Numbered from the stretch's first letter, positions 41,836 to 50,285 are shown. The stretch: DNA of 64,000 nucleotides from Neobacillus vireti (GCF_001026695.1 NZ_LDNB01000021.1:124001-188000); one strand, 5' to 3'. Notes: generated by a model not told the origin, from the sequence alone. Made by a program: numbers and translations.

Positions 41836-43176
41836 ATGAAAAAGAAGGATACGCTGTTTGTTGGTTTGATGTTATTTTCGATGTTTTTTGGAGCAGGGAA
41901 CTTAATTTTTCCGCCGTTTTTAGGAATGGGTTCAGGGACTTCCTTTTGGCCGGCCATCACTGGATTTATCATTACCGCTGTCGGACTGCCATTACTTGTT
42001 CTAATGGCGACTGCACTGGTGAAGGACGGAGTTAACACACTTGGCAGCCGGGTTCATCCCTGGTTTGCCACTATTTTCACCATTGTTGTCTACTTATCAA
42101 TCGGACCATTTCTCGCCATTCCCAGGAATGCGAATGTTGCTTTTGAAATGGGGATCAAACCTTTTCTAGGAACCATATCAGTTAGCGGCCAAGTGCCTTT
42201 AAGCAGTTTTTCAGTAGTGTTTTTCTTACTCGTCTATCTATTAAGCTTAAACCCATCTAAAGTGGTCGATTACATGGGGCGTTTTATTACCCCCGTTCTT
42301 TTATTATCAATCGTAATCTTGTGTGTAACAGGATTCCTTAATTTGAACCAACCGTTAAAAGCACCTACAGAAACCTATCAAACCGCTTCCTTGTTTAAAG
42401 GTTTTATCGATGGCTACTCGACAATGGATGCTCTTGCGGCACTTGCATTCGGGATTGTTATTATCACTGCCCTGAAACAAAAAGGAATTTCAGACAAAAA
42501 ACAAGTAACTCTTTATACACTAAAGACAGGTGTTATCGCCGGGGGAGCTCTTGCATTGGTTTATATCGGGATTGGATTATTAGGGGCAAAGATGGCTGGT
42601 TACGGAACCTATGAAAACGGGACAGACGTGTTATCATCCGCTGCAACGATTCTCCTTGGATTCGGCGGGAAAATCCTGTTGGGCGTTATTTTTACCCTTG
42701 CCTGCTTTACTACTTGTGTCGGCTTGACGATTGCTTGCGGACAGTACTTTTCAAAAATTGCTTCGATATTAAGTTATCGGATGGTTGTCACACTTGTAAC
42801 CGTTGTTAGCTTTTCGATTGCAACCCTTGGCTTGAACCAAATTCTTAAAGTATCAGTTCCATTCCTGGTAATGGCCTACCCGCTTACAATTGTACTTGTA
42901 TCGCTCGCATTTTTACACCGTTTCTTCAGCGGTTCGCAAAAGGTTTATGCATGTGCAATGGCTCTAACAGGCATTGTCAGCTTGTATGATGGGTTGAAAT
43001 TGTTTGGCTTAAAGTGGGGCTTGTTAGAATCATGGATGGACACTCTTCCGCTTGCTTCAGTCGGCTTAGGCTGGGTCGTGCCGGCGGTGGCTGGCGGCTT
43101 AGTGGGAATCTTCTGGGAGAAATTAAGCCGATTAACATCAAGCAGCAAAGCAGTAGAATTGAAAAAAGCTTCTTAA
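41836..43176 (+). CDS. brnQ: Branched-chain amino acid carrier BrnQ
   Basis: A cation-coupled importer of Leu/Ile/Val with 446 residues and twelve predicted helices. It begins MKKKDTLFVGLMLFSMFFGA, then GNLIFPP, the LivCS family N-terminal signature. GGGAGCGAG precedes the ATG, 33 bp after the T-box terminator. The T-box with a probable Ile specifier supports control by isoleucyl-tRNA charging. It ends at a bidirectional terminator. Confidence 0.95.
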   Translation: MKKKDTLFVGLMLFSMFFGAGNLIFPPFLGMGSGTSFWPAITGFIITAVGLPLLVLMATALVKDGVNTLGSRVHPWFATIFTIVVYLSIGPFLAIPRNANVAFEMGIKPFLGTISVSGQVPLSSFSVVFFLLVYLLSLNPSKVVDYMGRFITPVLLLSIVILCVTGFLNLNQPLKAPTETYQTASLFKGFIDGYSTMDALAALAFGIVIITALKQKGISDKKQVTLYTLKTGVIAGGALALVYIGIGLLGAKMAGYGTYENGTDVLSSAATILLGFGGKILLGVIFTLACFTTCVGLTIACGQYFSKIASILSYRMVVTLVTVVSFSIATLGLNQILKVSVPFLVMAYPLTIVLVSLAFLHRFFSGSQKVYACAMALTGIVSLYDGLKLFGLKWGLLESWMDTLPLASVGLGWVVPAVAGGLVGIFWEKLSRLTSSSKAVELKKAS

Positions 43177-43177
43177 T

Positions 43178-43216
43178 AAACAGCCAGTGGATCGACATCG
43201 CCACTGGCTGTTCCAT
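43178..43216. terminator. Bidirectional terminator between brnQ and the oxidoreductase
   Basis: AACAGCCAGTGG and CCACTGGCTGTT form a perfect 12-bp stem with a 10-nt loop between convergent genes. Confidence 0.88.
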
Positions 43217-44202
43217 TATTTCTCCGACGCAAAAATAATGTCATTCTGCTTTCTTGCCTCTTCTGTAATGCGCAGGACAATTTTGCTCCATTTTTTTAAG
43301 CGCTCGTATTCCTGAACATTTTTCGTTTCAATGATTTTTGCGATATTGATACACTCATAGACCATGTCTTGTTCTTCTTGCTCGACACTCAATATTTGAC
43401 TTTCTTTTGTATGGCTATCTAAGAATTTTATACTCGAAATAGGTGCGGCATCCTCAAGAACGAAGGTTCCAGCCTCTCCATGAATTTCACATGGAAGTTC
43501 GGAATGAGATATCTTTGAACAAAGAATTGTACAGACAAATTCTTCATATTCCAGCACGAGTGTGCCGCTGCCATCCACACCGCTCGTTAAGACCACAGGA
43601 TGGTAGGTAACCTTTTTTGGCTCTCCAAACAGGCAAACTGCTAAGTACAGAGGATAAACGCCTAAATCAACGAGTGCTCCTCCAGAGTAGTTGGCAGAGA
43701 AGATATTTGGCTCCTCTCCTTGTAAAAATAAATCATACCGGGAGGAATATTGGATATACGGGAGCAGTGCGCTTCGCAATTTGCCTGCTAAATGAAGCTT
43801 CTCCTTTAATATAGTGCAATTAGGCGTATGGATATTGCGAATCGCTTCAAATAAATAGACGCCATTCTCCTCCGCTGTCTGGTATGCCTCTGCTAATTCT
43901 GCAGTATTTGAAAAAATCGGCTTTTCGCAGATGACATGTTTTTTATTTTTCAAAAAGGTTAGTGCTTGTTCGAAATGAACAGAGTTGGGCGAAGCAATAT
44001 AGACTGCCTCGAACTCCGTGCTTTTCGCCATTTTCTCTAAGTCCGTCCAAAAATATGGAGCGTTATATGTATTTGCAACTCGCTTTGCCTTCTCCTCTGT
44101 GCGGGAATAACCCCCGATTAGCTGCAGCTGTTTGCTTGCGATTGCTGCCTTAATAAAGCTTTCTGTAATCCAACTGGTTCCAACTGTGGCAAATTTAAGC
44201 AT
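43216..44202 (-). CDS. Gfo/Idh/MocA family NAD(P)-dependent oxidoreductase
   Basis: A cytosolic dehydrogenase of 328 residues. The N-terminal Rossmann fold (about 1-120: FATVGTSWITESFIKAA, AVYIASPNSVHFEQALTFLK) includes the family motif HVICEKPIFSNTAEL (about 95-109, Lys-Pro). The C-terminal alpha/beta domain carries GGALVDLGVYPLYLAVCLFG near 175. The substrate is unknown, a sugar or polyol derivative by family. The weak consensus GTVGTSWI in place of GxGxxG is typical of some members. Monocistronic. Confidence 0.88.
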   Translation of the reverse strand: MLKFATVGTSWITESFIKAAIASKQLQLIGGYSRTEEKAKRVANTYNAPYFWTDLEKMAKSTEFEAVYIASPNSVHFEQALTFLKNKKHVICEKPIFSNTAELAEAYQTAEENGVYLFEAIRNIHTPNCTILKEKLHLAGKLRSALLPYIQYSSRYDLFLQGEEPNIFSANYSGGALVDLGVYPLYLAVCLFGEPKKVTYHPVVLTSGVDGSGTLVLEYEEFVCTILCSKISHSELPCEIHGEAGTFVLEDAAPISSIKFLDSHTKESQILSVEQEEQDMVYECINIAKIIETKNVQEYERLKKWSKIVLRITEEARKQNDIIFASEK

Positions 44203-44299
44203 GGAACTTCCCCTTCCTATGATTTACTTATACTAATTTTAACGTTAATAAGCGGAATATGCTAACTTTAGGAGACCTTTAGAGATTGCCGCAATTCCG

Positions 44300-44685
44300 G
44301 TCGTATATTCCAATTAATATCCAGCGAATGTGGGTAAGTACCGGATTTTATGTCGTAAGAGGCCAGAATTATGTAGTAAGTGCCCGAAAATATGTCATAA
44401 GTCTCGGAGCAGCGGACAAATTCCCAATTAATATCCAGGTAATGTCGTAAATTCCGGATTTTATGTCATAAGAGGCCAGAATTATGTAGTAAGTGCCCGA
44501 AAATATGTCATAAGTTTCGGAGCGGCGGACAAATTCCCAATTAATATCCAGGTAATGTCGTAAATTCCGGATTTTATGTCGTAAGAGGTCGGAATTATGT
44601 AGTAATTACCCGAATTTATGTCGTAAGCCCAATAAAATAGGTAGTAAGTGGCAAATTAAAATCATAAGTCCCAAAAATAGGTTCT
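44300..44685 (-). repeat. 21-bp tandem array, TACGACAT family, copy 2
   Basis: Units of 21 bp begin ATGTCGTAAG, ATGTAGTAAG or ATGTCATAAG, the reverse complement of the CTTACGACAT units at 6033-6290. Two longer units carry the block AATTCCCAATTAATATCCAG, the counterpart of the spacer in the first array. A higher-order repeat of about 134 bp is visible (44337-44603). Noncoding. Confidence 0.85.
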
Positions 44686-44892
44686 TCGCCCATTCTCCCT
44701 TGTATCCAACCACAAATTTTTCAAAAAAAATTCTCTCTTAAAGTTGTTTTTCCGTTGATTTGTTGGGTACAATGGAAAAATATCAATATTTATGGTATTT
44801 ATAAGTAGTAGACATAACGAAAACGTAAGGGGCCGGCTTATGACTCGAGCCGATGACGCCCGGAGCTAGATAAATGAAAGAGGTTGAAAAGG

Positions 44893-46548
44893 GTGGACAA
44901 TTACACATCAAATTTTATTAAAGATATTATGATAAAAGATTTGGAATCGGGAAAGCACGAAAAAATCGTGACGCGCTTTCCGCCAGAGCCAAATGGTTAT
45001 TTACATATTGGCCACGCTAAATCAATTATCATCAACTTTGGTCTGGCAGATGAATTTAAGGGACAAACCAATTTACGCTTTGACGACACGAATCCATTAA
45101 AGGAAGACATCGAATATGTTAATTCAATTAAGGAAGATGTCAAATGGCTTGGATTCGAATGGGATAACTTATTATTTGCCTCCGATTATTTTGAAGAAAT
45201 GTACAAAAGAGCTGTACTGTTAATTAATAAAGGACTTGCCTATGTTGATGATCTCTCGGCTGAAGAAATCCGAGAATACCGTGGCACGCTGACAGAGCCT
45301 GGCAAGAACAGCCCTTACCGCGAGCGTTCCATTGAGGAGAACCTTGATTTATTTACACGGATGCGGAGTGGTGAGTTCGAGAACGGTCAAAAGGTGCTCC
45401 GGGCAAAAATTGACATGTCCTCACCAAATATTAATTTGCGTGACCCTGTAATTTACCGAATTTCGCATGCGACACATCATAACACAGGTGATAAGTGGTG
45501 CATTTATCCGATGTATGCCTTTGCCCATCCGCTTGAAGATGCGATTGAAGGTGTCACACATTCCATCTGTACCATTGAATTCGAGGATCAGCGTCCCCTT
45601 TATAATTGGGTTGTGGAACAATGTGAGATGGAGAACACGCCGCAGCAAATTGAGTTTGGCCGCTTGAATGTGACGAATACAGTTATGAGTAAACGGAAGC
45701 TTAAGCAGCTCGTCGATGAAGGGTTCGTGGATGGCTGGGATGACCCGCGGATGCCGACGATTTCTGGGATGAGAAGAAAAGGATTTACCCCTGAATCGAT
45801 TCGCACCTTTGTTAGCGAAACGGCTATTTCAAAGAATAACAGTATGGTTGATTCTCAAATGCTTGAACACTTTGTCCGTGAAGATTTGAAATTGAAAGCG
45901 CCGCGGACCATGGGTGTGATTAATCCCTTAAAAGTAGTCATTACGAATTATCCGGAAGGCCAAATTGAATTGCTGGATGCGGAAATCAATCCGGAAAACC
46001 CTGAAATGGGTTCACGTAAAATTCCGTTCTCGCGCGAAATCTATATCGAACAGGACGATTTCATGGAAGAACCGCCGAAGAAATATTTCCGTCTGTTCCC
46101 TGGAAATGAAGTCCGCCTAAAGAACGCCTATTTCATTAAATGCGAAGAGATTGTTAAGGATGCGAGCGGAAAAGTTGTCGAGTTACGCTGCACTTACGAT
46201 CCAGAAACCAAGAGTGGCACTGGCTTCACAGGAAGAAAGGTAAAAGGAACGATTCATTGGGTAGAAGCAGCCCATGCCGTTCCAGCCGAATTCCGCTTAT
46301 ACGAACCGCTTATTTTGGACGAAGAAGAAGAAGCTAGTGACGAGGGGAAAACATTCCTTGATAACGTAAATCCCCATTCACTTGAAGTCTTACAGGGATT
46401 TGTCGAGCCAAACATGAAAGAAAGCCGTCCACAGGAAAAATTCCAATTCTTTAGACACGGTTATTTCAACGTCGATCCGAAAGATACTACAGTGGATAAG
46501 CTGGTCTTTAACAGAATCGTTTCCTTGAAGAGTTCATTTAAAATATAA
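44893..46548 (+). CDS. glnS: Glutaminyl-tRNA synthetase
   Basis: A class I synthetase of 551 residues that charges tRNA-Gln directly. The HIGH motif lies in PPEPNGYLHIGHAKS (about 32-46) and the KMSKS equivalent is VMSKRKL near 264. The C-terminal beta-barrel anticodon domain is present (to FNVDPKDTTVDKLVFNRIVS). It is closely similar to E. coli GlnRS in my memory (TRFPPEPNGYLHIGHAKSI, RGTLTEPGKNSPYR). Most Firmicutes use GatCAB instead, so this gene is probably of gammaproteobacterial origin by old transfer. I choose the GTG at 44893 with AGAGG nine bases upstream. Confidence 0.96.
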   Translation: MDNYTSNFIKDIMIKDLESGKHEKIVTRFPPEPNGYLHIGHAKSIIINFGLADEFKGQTNLRFDDTNPLKEDIEYVNSIKEDVKWLGFEWDNLLFASDYFEEMYKRAVLLINKGLAYVDDLSAEEIREYRGTLTEPGKNSPYRERSIEENLDLFTRMRSGEFENGQKVLRAKIDMSSPNINLRDPVIYRISHATHHNTGDKWCIYPMYAFAHPLEDAIEGVTHSICTIEFEDQRPLYNWVVEQCEMENTPQQIEFGRLNVTNTVMSKRKLKQLVDEGFVDGWDDPRMPTISGMRRKGFTPESIRTFVSETAISKNNSMVDSQMLEHFVREDLKLKAPRTMGVINPLKVVITNYPEGQIELLDAEINPENPEMGSRKIPFSREIYIEQDDFMEEPPKKYFRLFPGNEVRLKNAYFIKCEEIVKDASGKVVELRCTYDPETKSGTGFTGRKVKGTIHWVEAAHAVPAEFRLYEPLILDEEEEASDEGKTFLDNVNPHSLEVLQGFVEPNMKESRPQEKFQFFRHGYFNVDPKDTTVDKLVFNRIVSLKSSFKI

Positions 46549-46555
46549 AGAAAAC

Positions 46556-46640
46556 TCGCCGATTGGCGAGCCATTAGGTGGTTCATGAGGCGTAGTTGCA
46601 CTTATGCCCGATGGAGAGTTATACTTTCCCATCGGGTAAA
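46556..46640. repeat. RNA-like structured element A (pair with 49592)
   Basis: It contains CTCGCC-GATT-GGCGAG, then GGTTCATGAGGCGTAGTTGC, then a hairpin CCGATGG...CCATCGG. The second element at 49592-49680 shares the order and the core GGTTCATGAG(N)CG(N)AGTTGCAC(N)TATGCC. The hairpin sequences differ while pairing is kept. The two elements flank the Nre-like operon. Confidence 0.6.
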
Positions 46641-46645
46641 TGGAA

Positions 46646-46693
46646 GAGGGTGTCAGGCACTGTTAATTAGTGCCTGACACCCTCTCTTTTTTT
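46646..46693 (+). terminator. GGTGTCAGGCACC palindrome acting as glnS terminator
   Basis: A perfect 16-bp stem (GAGGGTGTCAGGCACT/AGTGCCTGACACCCTC) with a 7-nt loop is followed by TCTTTTTTT. It is a second copy of the palindromic repeat found at 32944, here placed to end both glnS and the opposing kinase operon. Confidence 0.85.
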
Positions 46694-47759
46694 AATCGTC
46701 TTCAGCTGTGGAAATCGGTATTTCTAAAATGATTTTCGTTCCCATTCCCGGGGATGAGTAGATAGAAAATCCTCCATTGACGGCACGGGCTCGTTCATCC
46801 ATGCTGAACAAGCCGACTCCTGGAGTTTGTTTTCTGATGTCAAAGCCCCTTCCCTTATCTTCAATCATTACTCGTACGACATCATCCATTTCTCTTATTG
46901 TCACCATGGCCTCTGTAACAGCCGCATATTTGCGAGTATTCGTTAACGCCTCCTGAATAATCCGGTAAATGGTCAGTTCGATACTGATATCAAGGCGCTG
47001 GTTTAAAACGCAATCAAAGAATACATCGATATTGTAATGCTCTGAATAACGTGCTAAAAAGGAACGAATGGCTGGAACTAAACCAAGGTCATCCAAGACC
47101 GATGGCCGTAATTCCCATGAGATTTCACGAATCTCCTCGATTAATTGGGTTGCTTCTGTCTGCATCTGCTGCAGTAGCGGATGATCCATCTCTGAAAGCA
47201 AACGATTGATCGTTATTAAATGGCTATAAAGATTTTGACCAATACCATCATGGAGGTTACGTGACAAGCGCTTTCGTTCCTCTTCCTGCACACCGATGAT
47301 GGAAGACATCATTTTTTGTAATTCCTGTTCGACACGCTTTCTCTCGGTTATTTCATAGCGGATGGCGAGATACTGATAAGGCTTCCCCTTTTCATTCAAA
47401 AACGGAACAATTGTTGTATCCATCCAATAGAACGATCCGTCCTTTGCCCTGTTGCGAATTTCACCCTTCCAAACCTGACCAGACCCAATTGTCCGCCACA
47501 TTTCTTGAAAAAAATCCCTGGAATGATATCCAGAATTGACAATTCGATGATCGTGGCCCAACAGTTCTTCCTTTGAGTATTTGGAGATACGGCAAAATTG
47601 ATCATTTACATATGTAATGATTCCTCGGGAATCTGTGATGGCGACAATCGAAGATTCATCAAGCGCAAACTTGATATCGACCAATTCTTGCATCGACTTT
47701 TTTAATTCTAGTTCAAGGTCTGCCAGCTCATTCAAAGGCTCGCGGATTTCCTTGTCCAT
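46692..47759 (-). CDS. PAS-domain sensor histidine kinase, HisKA_3 type
   Basis: A soluble kinase of 355 residues. A coiled-coil start is followed by one PAS/PAC domain (about 27-140: AITDSRGIITYVNDQFCRIS, HRIVNSGYHSRDFFQEMW, YQYLAIRYEITERKR) and the HisKA_3 phosphoacceptor in KRLSRNLHDGIGQNLYS. The HATPase domain has DKGRGF, GVGLFSM and GTKIILEIP. Only one Cys is in the PAS domain, so it lacks the four-Cys iron-sulfur site of staphylococcal NreB. It is last in the four-gene operon. ATG chosen at 47759, six bases after GGGGGG. Confidence 0.88.
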   Translation of the reverse strand: MDKEIREPLNELADLELELKKSMQELVDIKFALDESSIVAITDSRGIITYVNDQFCRISKYSKEELLGHDHRIVNSGYHSRDFFQEMWRTIGSGQVWKGEIRNRAKDGSFYWMDTTIVPFLNEKGKPYQYLAIRYEITERKRVEQELQKMMSSIIGVQEEERKRLSRNLHDGIGQNLYSHLITINRLLSEMDHPLLQQMQTEATQLIEEIREISWELRPSVLDDLGLVPAIRSFLARYSEHYNIDVFFDCVLNQRLDISIELTIYRIIQEALTNTRKYAAVTEAMVTIREMDDVVRVMIEDKGRGFDIRKQTPGVGLFSMDERARAVNGGFSIYSSPGMGTKIILEIPISTAEDD

Positions 47760-47783
47760 TTCCATCCCCCCTGCCCCGAATAG

Positions 47784-48230
47784 TTATAAATGCTCTTTTA
47801 GTAACTGCTCCAACGCTTCGGCTGCATCTTTAACCTGATACTGAACATGCTCTGGAAAAGTAAAGCTTTCTCTTTTGCCAATAAGCAATACTCCTTTTGG
47901 AACAGCATTAAAAAATAAAGGAACCGCATAGGAGGAGACAAGTTTTTCAGCAAGCATAATCGGATAGTCAGTCACTTTTCCAAAAATATCATTTGGAAAA
48001 TCGGCCAACATCATCGCACTTCCACTTGAAATAATTTTTCCAGCGATTCCTTTTCCGAAACGGACGGTAATTCTCTCATATTTATCATTTAAATTTCCGG
48101 CGGCATAATGCCACCTAACATCAGGGCCAACAGTATTTTGGATCGCAAGCCCAACAAAATCACAGCCTGCCTCCGCCATTAACCTGTCGCACACTTCAAG
48201 AACCGGTCGCAATTCCCTTATCTCTGACAT
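47784..48230 (-). CDS. nreA: GAF-domain protein, NreA-like nitrate sensor
   Basis: A soluble single-GAF protein of 148 residues (DFVGLAIQNTVGPDVRWHYA, GKGIAGKIISSGSAMMLADF, LVSSYAVPLFFNAVPKGVLL). Size, fold and placement beside NarL-type regulators match NreA, which binds nitrate and modulates the NreB kinase in staphylococci. Nitrate binding here is inference. It lies between the response regulator and the PAS kinase with gaps of 15 and 24 bp. Confidence 0.75.
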   Translation of the reverse strand: MSEIRELRPVLEVCDRLMAEAGCDFVGLAIQNTVGPDVRWHYAAGNLNDKYERITVRFGKGIAGKIISSGSAMMLADFPNDIFGKVTDYPIMLAEKLVSSYAVPLFFNAVPKGVLLIGKRESFTFPEHVQYQVKDAAEALEQLLKEHL

Positions 48231-48245
48231 CTCAGCTGATTCCCC

Positions 48246-48899
48246 TTAAATATCATAACCTAATAACCCCTTTTTAACGGCATATTCCACGAGCTCGGGC
48301 CGGGTTTTCATTTGTAATTTTTCCATCAAGTTGCCTTTATGGGTTTCGACTGTTTTCACACTGATGACAAGCTGCTCCGCAATTTCTTTGTTAGCGTAAC
48401 CTTTTGCGATAAGGGTTAAAACTTCCTTTTCCCGTTCAGATAGTAGATTATACGTATCATTGCCATCCTGCTTCACACCCGCCATATATTCCTCCATTAA
48501 ACGCTTCTGTGCAGAGGGATGAAGGTAGGCATCTCCAGCAGCAACCGATTCAATCGCAGACATTAATTCATCGTGCGGCGCGCTCTTTAATATACAGCCG
48601 GATGCCCCTCCTTGAATCGCCCGGAAGAGGTATTCCTCATCATCGTGCATGGTTAGAATCAAAATATTAATCTCAGGCATCAGTTTTTTCAATTCTGTTG
48701 TCGCCGACAAGCCATCTTTACCATGGGGCATACTTAAATCCATCACCACGACATTTGGTTTTAGTTTTAACGCCTTCTTGATGCCCTCATTTCCTTCCGA
48801 AGCTTCCCCGATTACTTCTATTTCAGGGTTTGTGTTTAACAACATTTTCAATCCACTTCTCACAACAGCATGATCATCAACCAAGAGGATTTTTATCAT
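48246..48899 (-). CDS. nreC: NreC/NarL-type response regulator
   Basis: A DNA-binding response regulator of 217 residues. The receiver domain has acidic DD at 8-9 and the phosphoacceptor Asp in VVMDLSMPHGKDG (about Asp54). The LuxR-type HTH is at about 150-205 (LLSEREKEVLTLIAKGYANK, VKTVETHKGNLMEKLQ). It is the only response regulator in an operon with two histidine kinases and a GAF protein. AAAGGAGAG precedes the ATG. The NreC name rests on the operon context and the adjacent nitrate-reductase-like genes. Confidence 0.8.
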   Translation of the reverse strand: MIKILLVDDHAVVRSGLKMLLNTNPEIEVIGEASEGNEGIKKALKLKPNVVVMDLSMPHGKDGLSATTELKKLMPEINILILTMHDDEEYLFRAIQGGASGCILKSAPHDELMSAIESVAAGDAYLHPSAQKRLMEEYMAGVKQDGNDTYNLLSEREKEVLTLIAKGYANKEIAEQLVISVKTVETHKGNLMEKLQMKTRPELVEYAVKKGLLGYDI

Positions 48900-48912
48900 T
48901 CTTAACTCTCCT

Positions 48913-49569
48913 TTAATCCTTTAACGGCAGGGATAGTTCAATAGATGTTCCTTCCCCTATTTTAGAGGATATCGTGCACTGTCCGCCAGTTAGAAGCATT
49001 CTTTCCTGCATTGCGGCAAGACCTGATGATTGAATGCTGTCTTCCTGTTCATCCGGTTGAAATCCTTTACCATAATCATTAATGGTGATTTTCAGTTCGT
49101 CCTCTGTCCAAATAAAGTTTATTTTCACATTCGATGTGTCAGCATATTTCACTATATTCGTCAGTGCCTCTTGACAAACCCGAAACACCGCAATCCTGCT
49201 ATTTTCCGGGAGCCACTTTTCCGTGCCGGCAGATTCTAAATCAACAAGAATTCCAAATGTCGAAGTATACAGCTTAATATAGCTTTTCATGGCCGGCAGT
49301 AAACCAAGAGTTGTTAGGACAGGAGGATACAATTCTACAGAGAGCAGCCTAATTTCTTGAATGGTTTTTTCGATTAACTGCGACATTTCACGGAGATGAT
49401 TTTTCAGTTGCGGCTCTTGTGAACCGGATTCAATAAATTGTAAACCAGTTAAAATACTATAAAGGTTTTGACCGACACCCTCATGAAGTTCGATGGAAAT
49501 CCGCTTAATTTCTTCTTCCTGTGACTGGATAATGTAAGAGCTAATCTGCTGGTTTGATTTTGCCTCCAT
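48913..49569 (-). CDS. Short soluble histidine kinase without a sensor domain
   Basis: A kinase core of 218 residues. HisKA_3 starts almost at the N-terminus (QSQEEEIKRISIELHEGVGQ, His near 29), and the HATPase domain has NDYGKGF, GLAAMQERM and GTSIELSLP. It has no PAS, GAF or membrane segment, so signal input must come from a partner such as the NreA-like protein. It is first in the operon, 13 bp before the regulator. Confidence 0.88.
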   Translation of the reverse strand: MEAKSNQQISSYIIQSQEEEIKRISIELHEGVGQNLYSILTGLQFIESGSQEPQLKNHLREMSQLIEKTIQEIRLLSVELYPPVLTTLGLLPAMKSYIKLYTSTFGILVDLESAGTEKWLPENSRIAVFRVCQEALTNIVKYADTSNVKINFIWTEDELKITINDYGKGFQPDEQEDSIQSSGLAAMQERMLLTGGQCTISSKIGEGTSIELSLPLKD

Positions 49570-49591
49570 TTACGACTCTCCTTTAAAGTAA

Positions 49592-49680
49592 AATCGCCGA
49601 CTGGCAAGCCCGTTTGGGCGGTTCATGAGTCGGAGTTGCACATATGCCTGGTTGGAAAGTTTTACTTTCCTATCGGCTAA
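49592..49680. repeat. RNA-like structured element B (pair with 46556)
   Basis: Same order of parts as element A: CGCC-GACT-GGC, GCCC-GTTT-GGGC, GGTTCATGAGTCGGAGTTGC, and a terminal hairpin (GGTTGGAAAGT with ACTTTCCTATC). The GCCC/GGGC arm differs from A (CC/GG) with pairing kept. It lies directly upstream of the Nre-like operon start. Confidence 0.6.
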
Positions 49681-49681
49681 A

Positions 49682-49715
49682 AAAAAGCCAGGTTCTTAAT
49701 TAAAAGACCTGAACT
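49682..49715 (-). terminator. Terminator of the molybdoenzyme operon
   Basis: On the minus strand CAGGT and ACCTG pair across an AT-rich loop, followed by CTTTTTTTTT. It overlaps the last gene's stop. Confidence 0.75.
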
Positions 49716-49981
49716 TTTTTTACTGTATAAGTTAAGCCGCTTTCAGGGTCGAAAGCTGACCATTGTTCATCTGATTCACTTACGCGACTGGAAAGCGGTA
49801 CGGCAAGGAAATAAAAATCGTCAAAATAGAAACGTATATGGGTGCTGTCAGGACATAGCTGCACCTTTTTCACTGTTTTCCTCACGGCGGGTGCCTGGTC
49901 CCCGCCCTCGGCATCATGTATCACAATTTCCACGGTTCCGCCAACAAAACGTTTCACATCTTCTACCTTAATGAGTTCCAC
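49700..49981 (-). CDS. Hypothetical protein of the molybdoenzyme operon, 93 residues
   Basis: A soluble protein (MELIKVEDVKRFVGGTVEIV ... LTYTVKKVQVF), probably beta-rich, with no motif I recognise. It overlaps the preceding gene by 14 bp and ends the operon at a terminator. Location suggests an accessory or maturation role for the molybdoenzyme (inference). Confidence 0.75.
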   Translation of the reverse strand: MELIKVEDVKRFVGGTVEIVIHDAEGGDQAPAVRKTVKKVQLCPDSTHIRFYFDDFYFLAVPLSSRVSESDEQWSAFDPESGLTYTVKKVQVF

Positions 49982-50285
49982 AACTATTGCATCCTTTCAC
50001 GACAGGATAGATAAACATTTTGTAGCCTTGTAGATACTCCCAAAACTTCTCATCTGCATGGTCTTCAAGAAACTGAATTGTTTCTTCTTCAGAACTCCAA
50101 TCGCTCATTCCCTTAACTTCTGCAACAACCATTTCAGCCCCATCAAGTGATTTCTCTTCAAGAAACCAGTTCAAGCTTTTTTTGGCAAAAGTGCTTTTTA
50201 ACAATTCATCGATTTCCGCTGTGAAACCGCCTGATGCAGGACGGACAAAACATAAATCAATATAGGTCTCACTAGTCATGGACAT
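49968..50285 (-). CDS. Hypothetical protein with C-terminal CxxC, 105 residues
   Basis: A soluble acidic protein (TYIDLCFVRPASGGFTAEID ... WEYLQGYKMFIYPVVKGC) ending CNSCGTH, a C-x-x-C pair at the extreme C-terminus that could bind a metal or cluster. The start is at one of two Met residues (MSMTSE). It overlaps both neighbours by 14 bp, so it is embedded in the operon. Unrecognised family. Confidence 0.75.
   Translation of the reverse strand: MSMTSETYIDLCFVRPASGGFTAEIDELLKSTFAKKSLNWFLEEKSLDGAEMVVAEVKGMSDWSSEEETIQFLEDHADEKFWEYLQGYKMFIYPVVKGCNSCGTH

Noticed and set aside
44760..44892. T-box or other leader for glnS
   Set aside because: No AGGGTGG T-box sequence, specifier loop or terminator is present. 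The region holds only a probable promoter (TACAAT) and a degenerate repeat fragment.
46692..47759. True NreB oxygen sensor
   Set aside because: The PAS domain lacks the four cysteines that hold the iron-sulfur cluster in NreB, so oxygen sensing by that mechanism is not supported.
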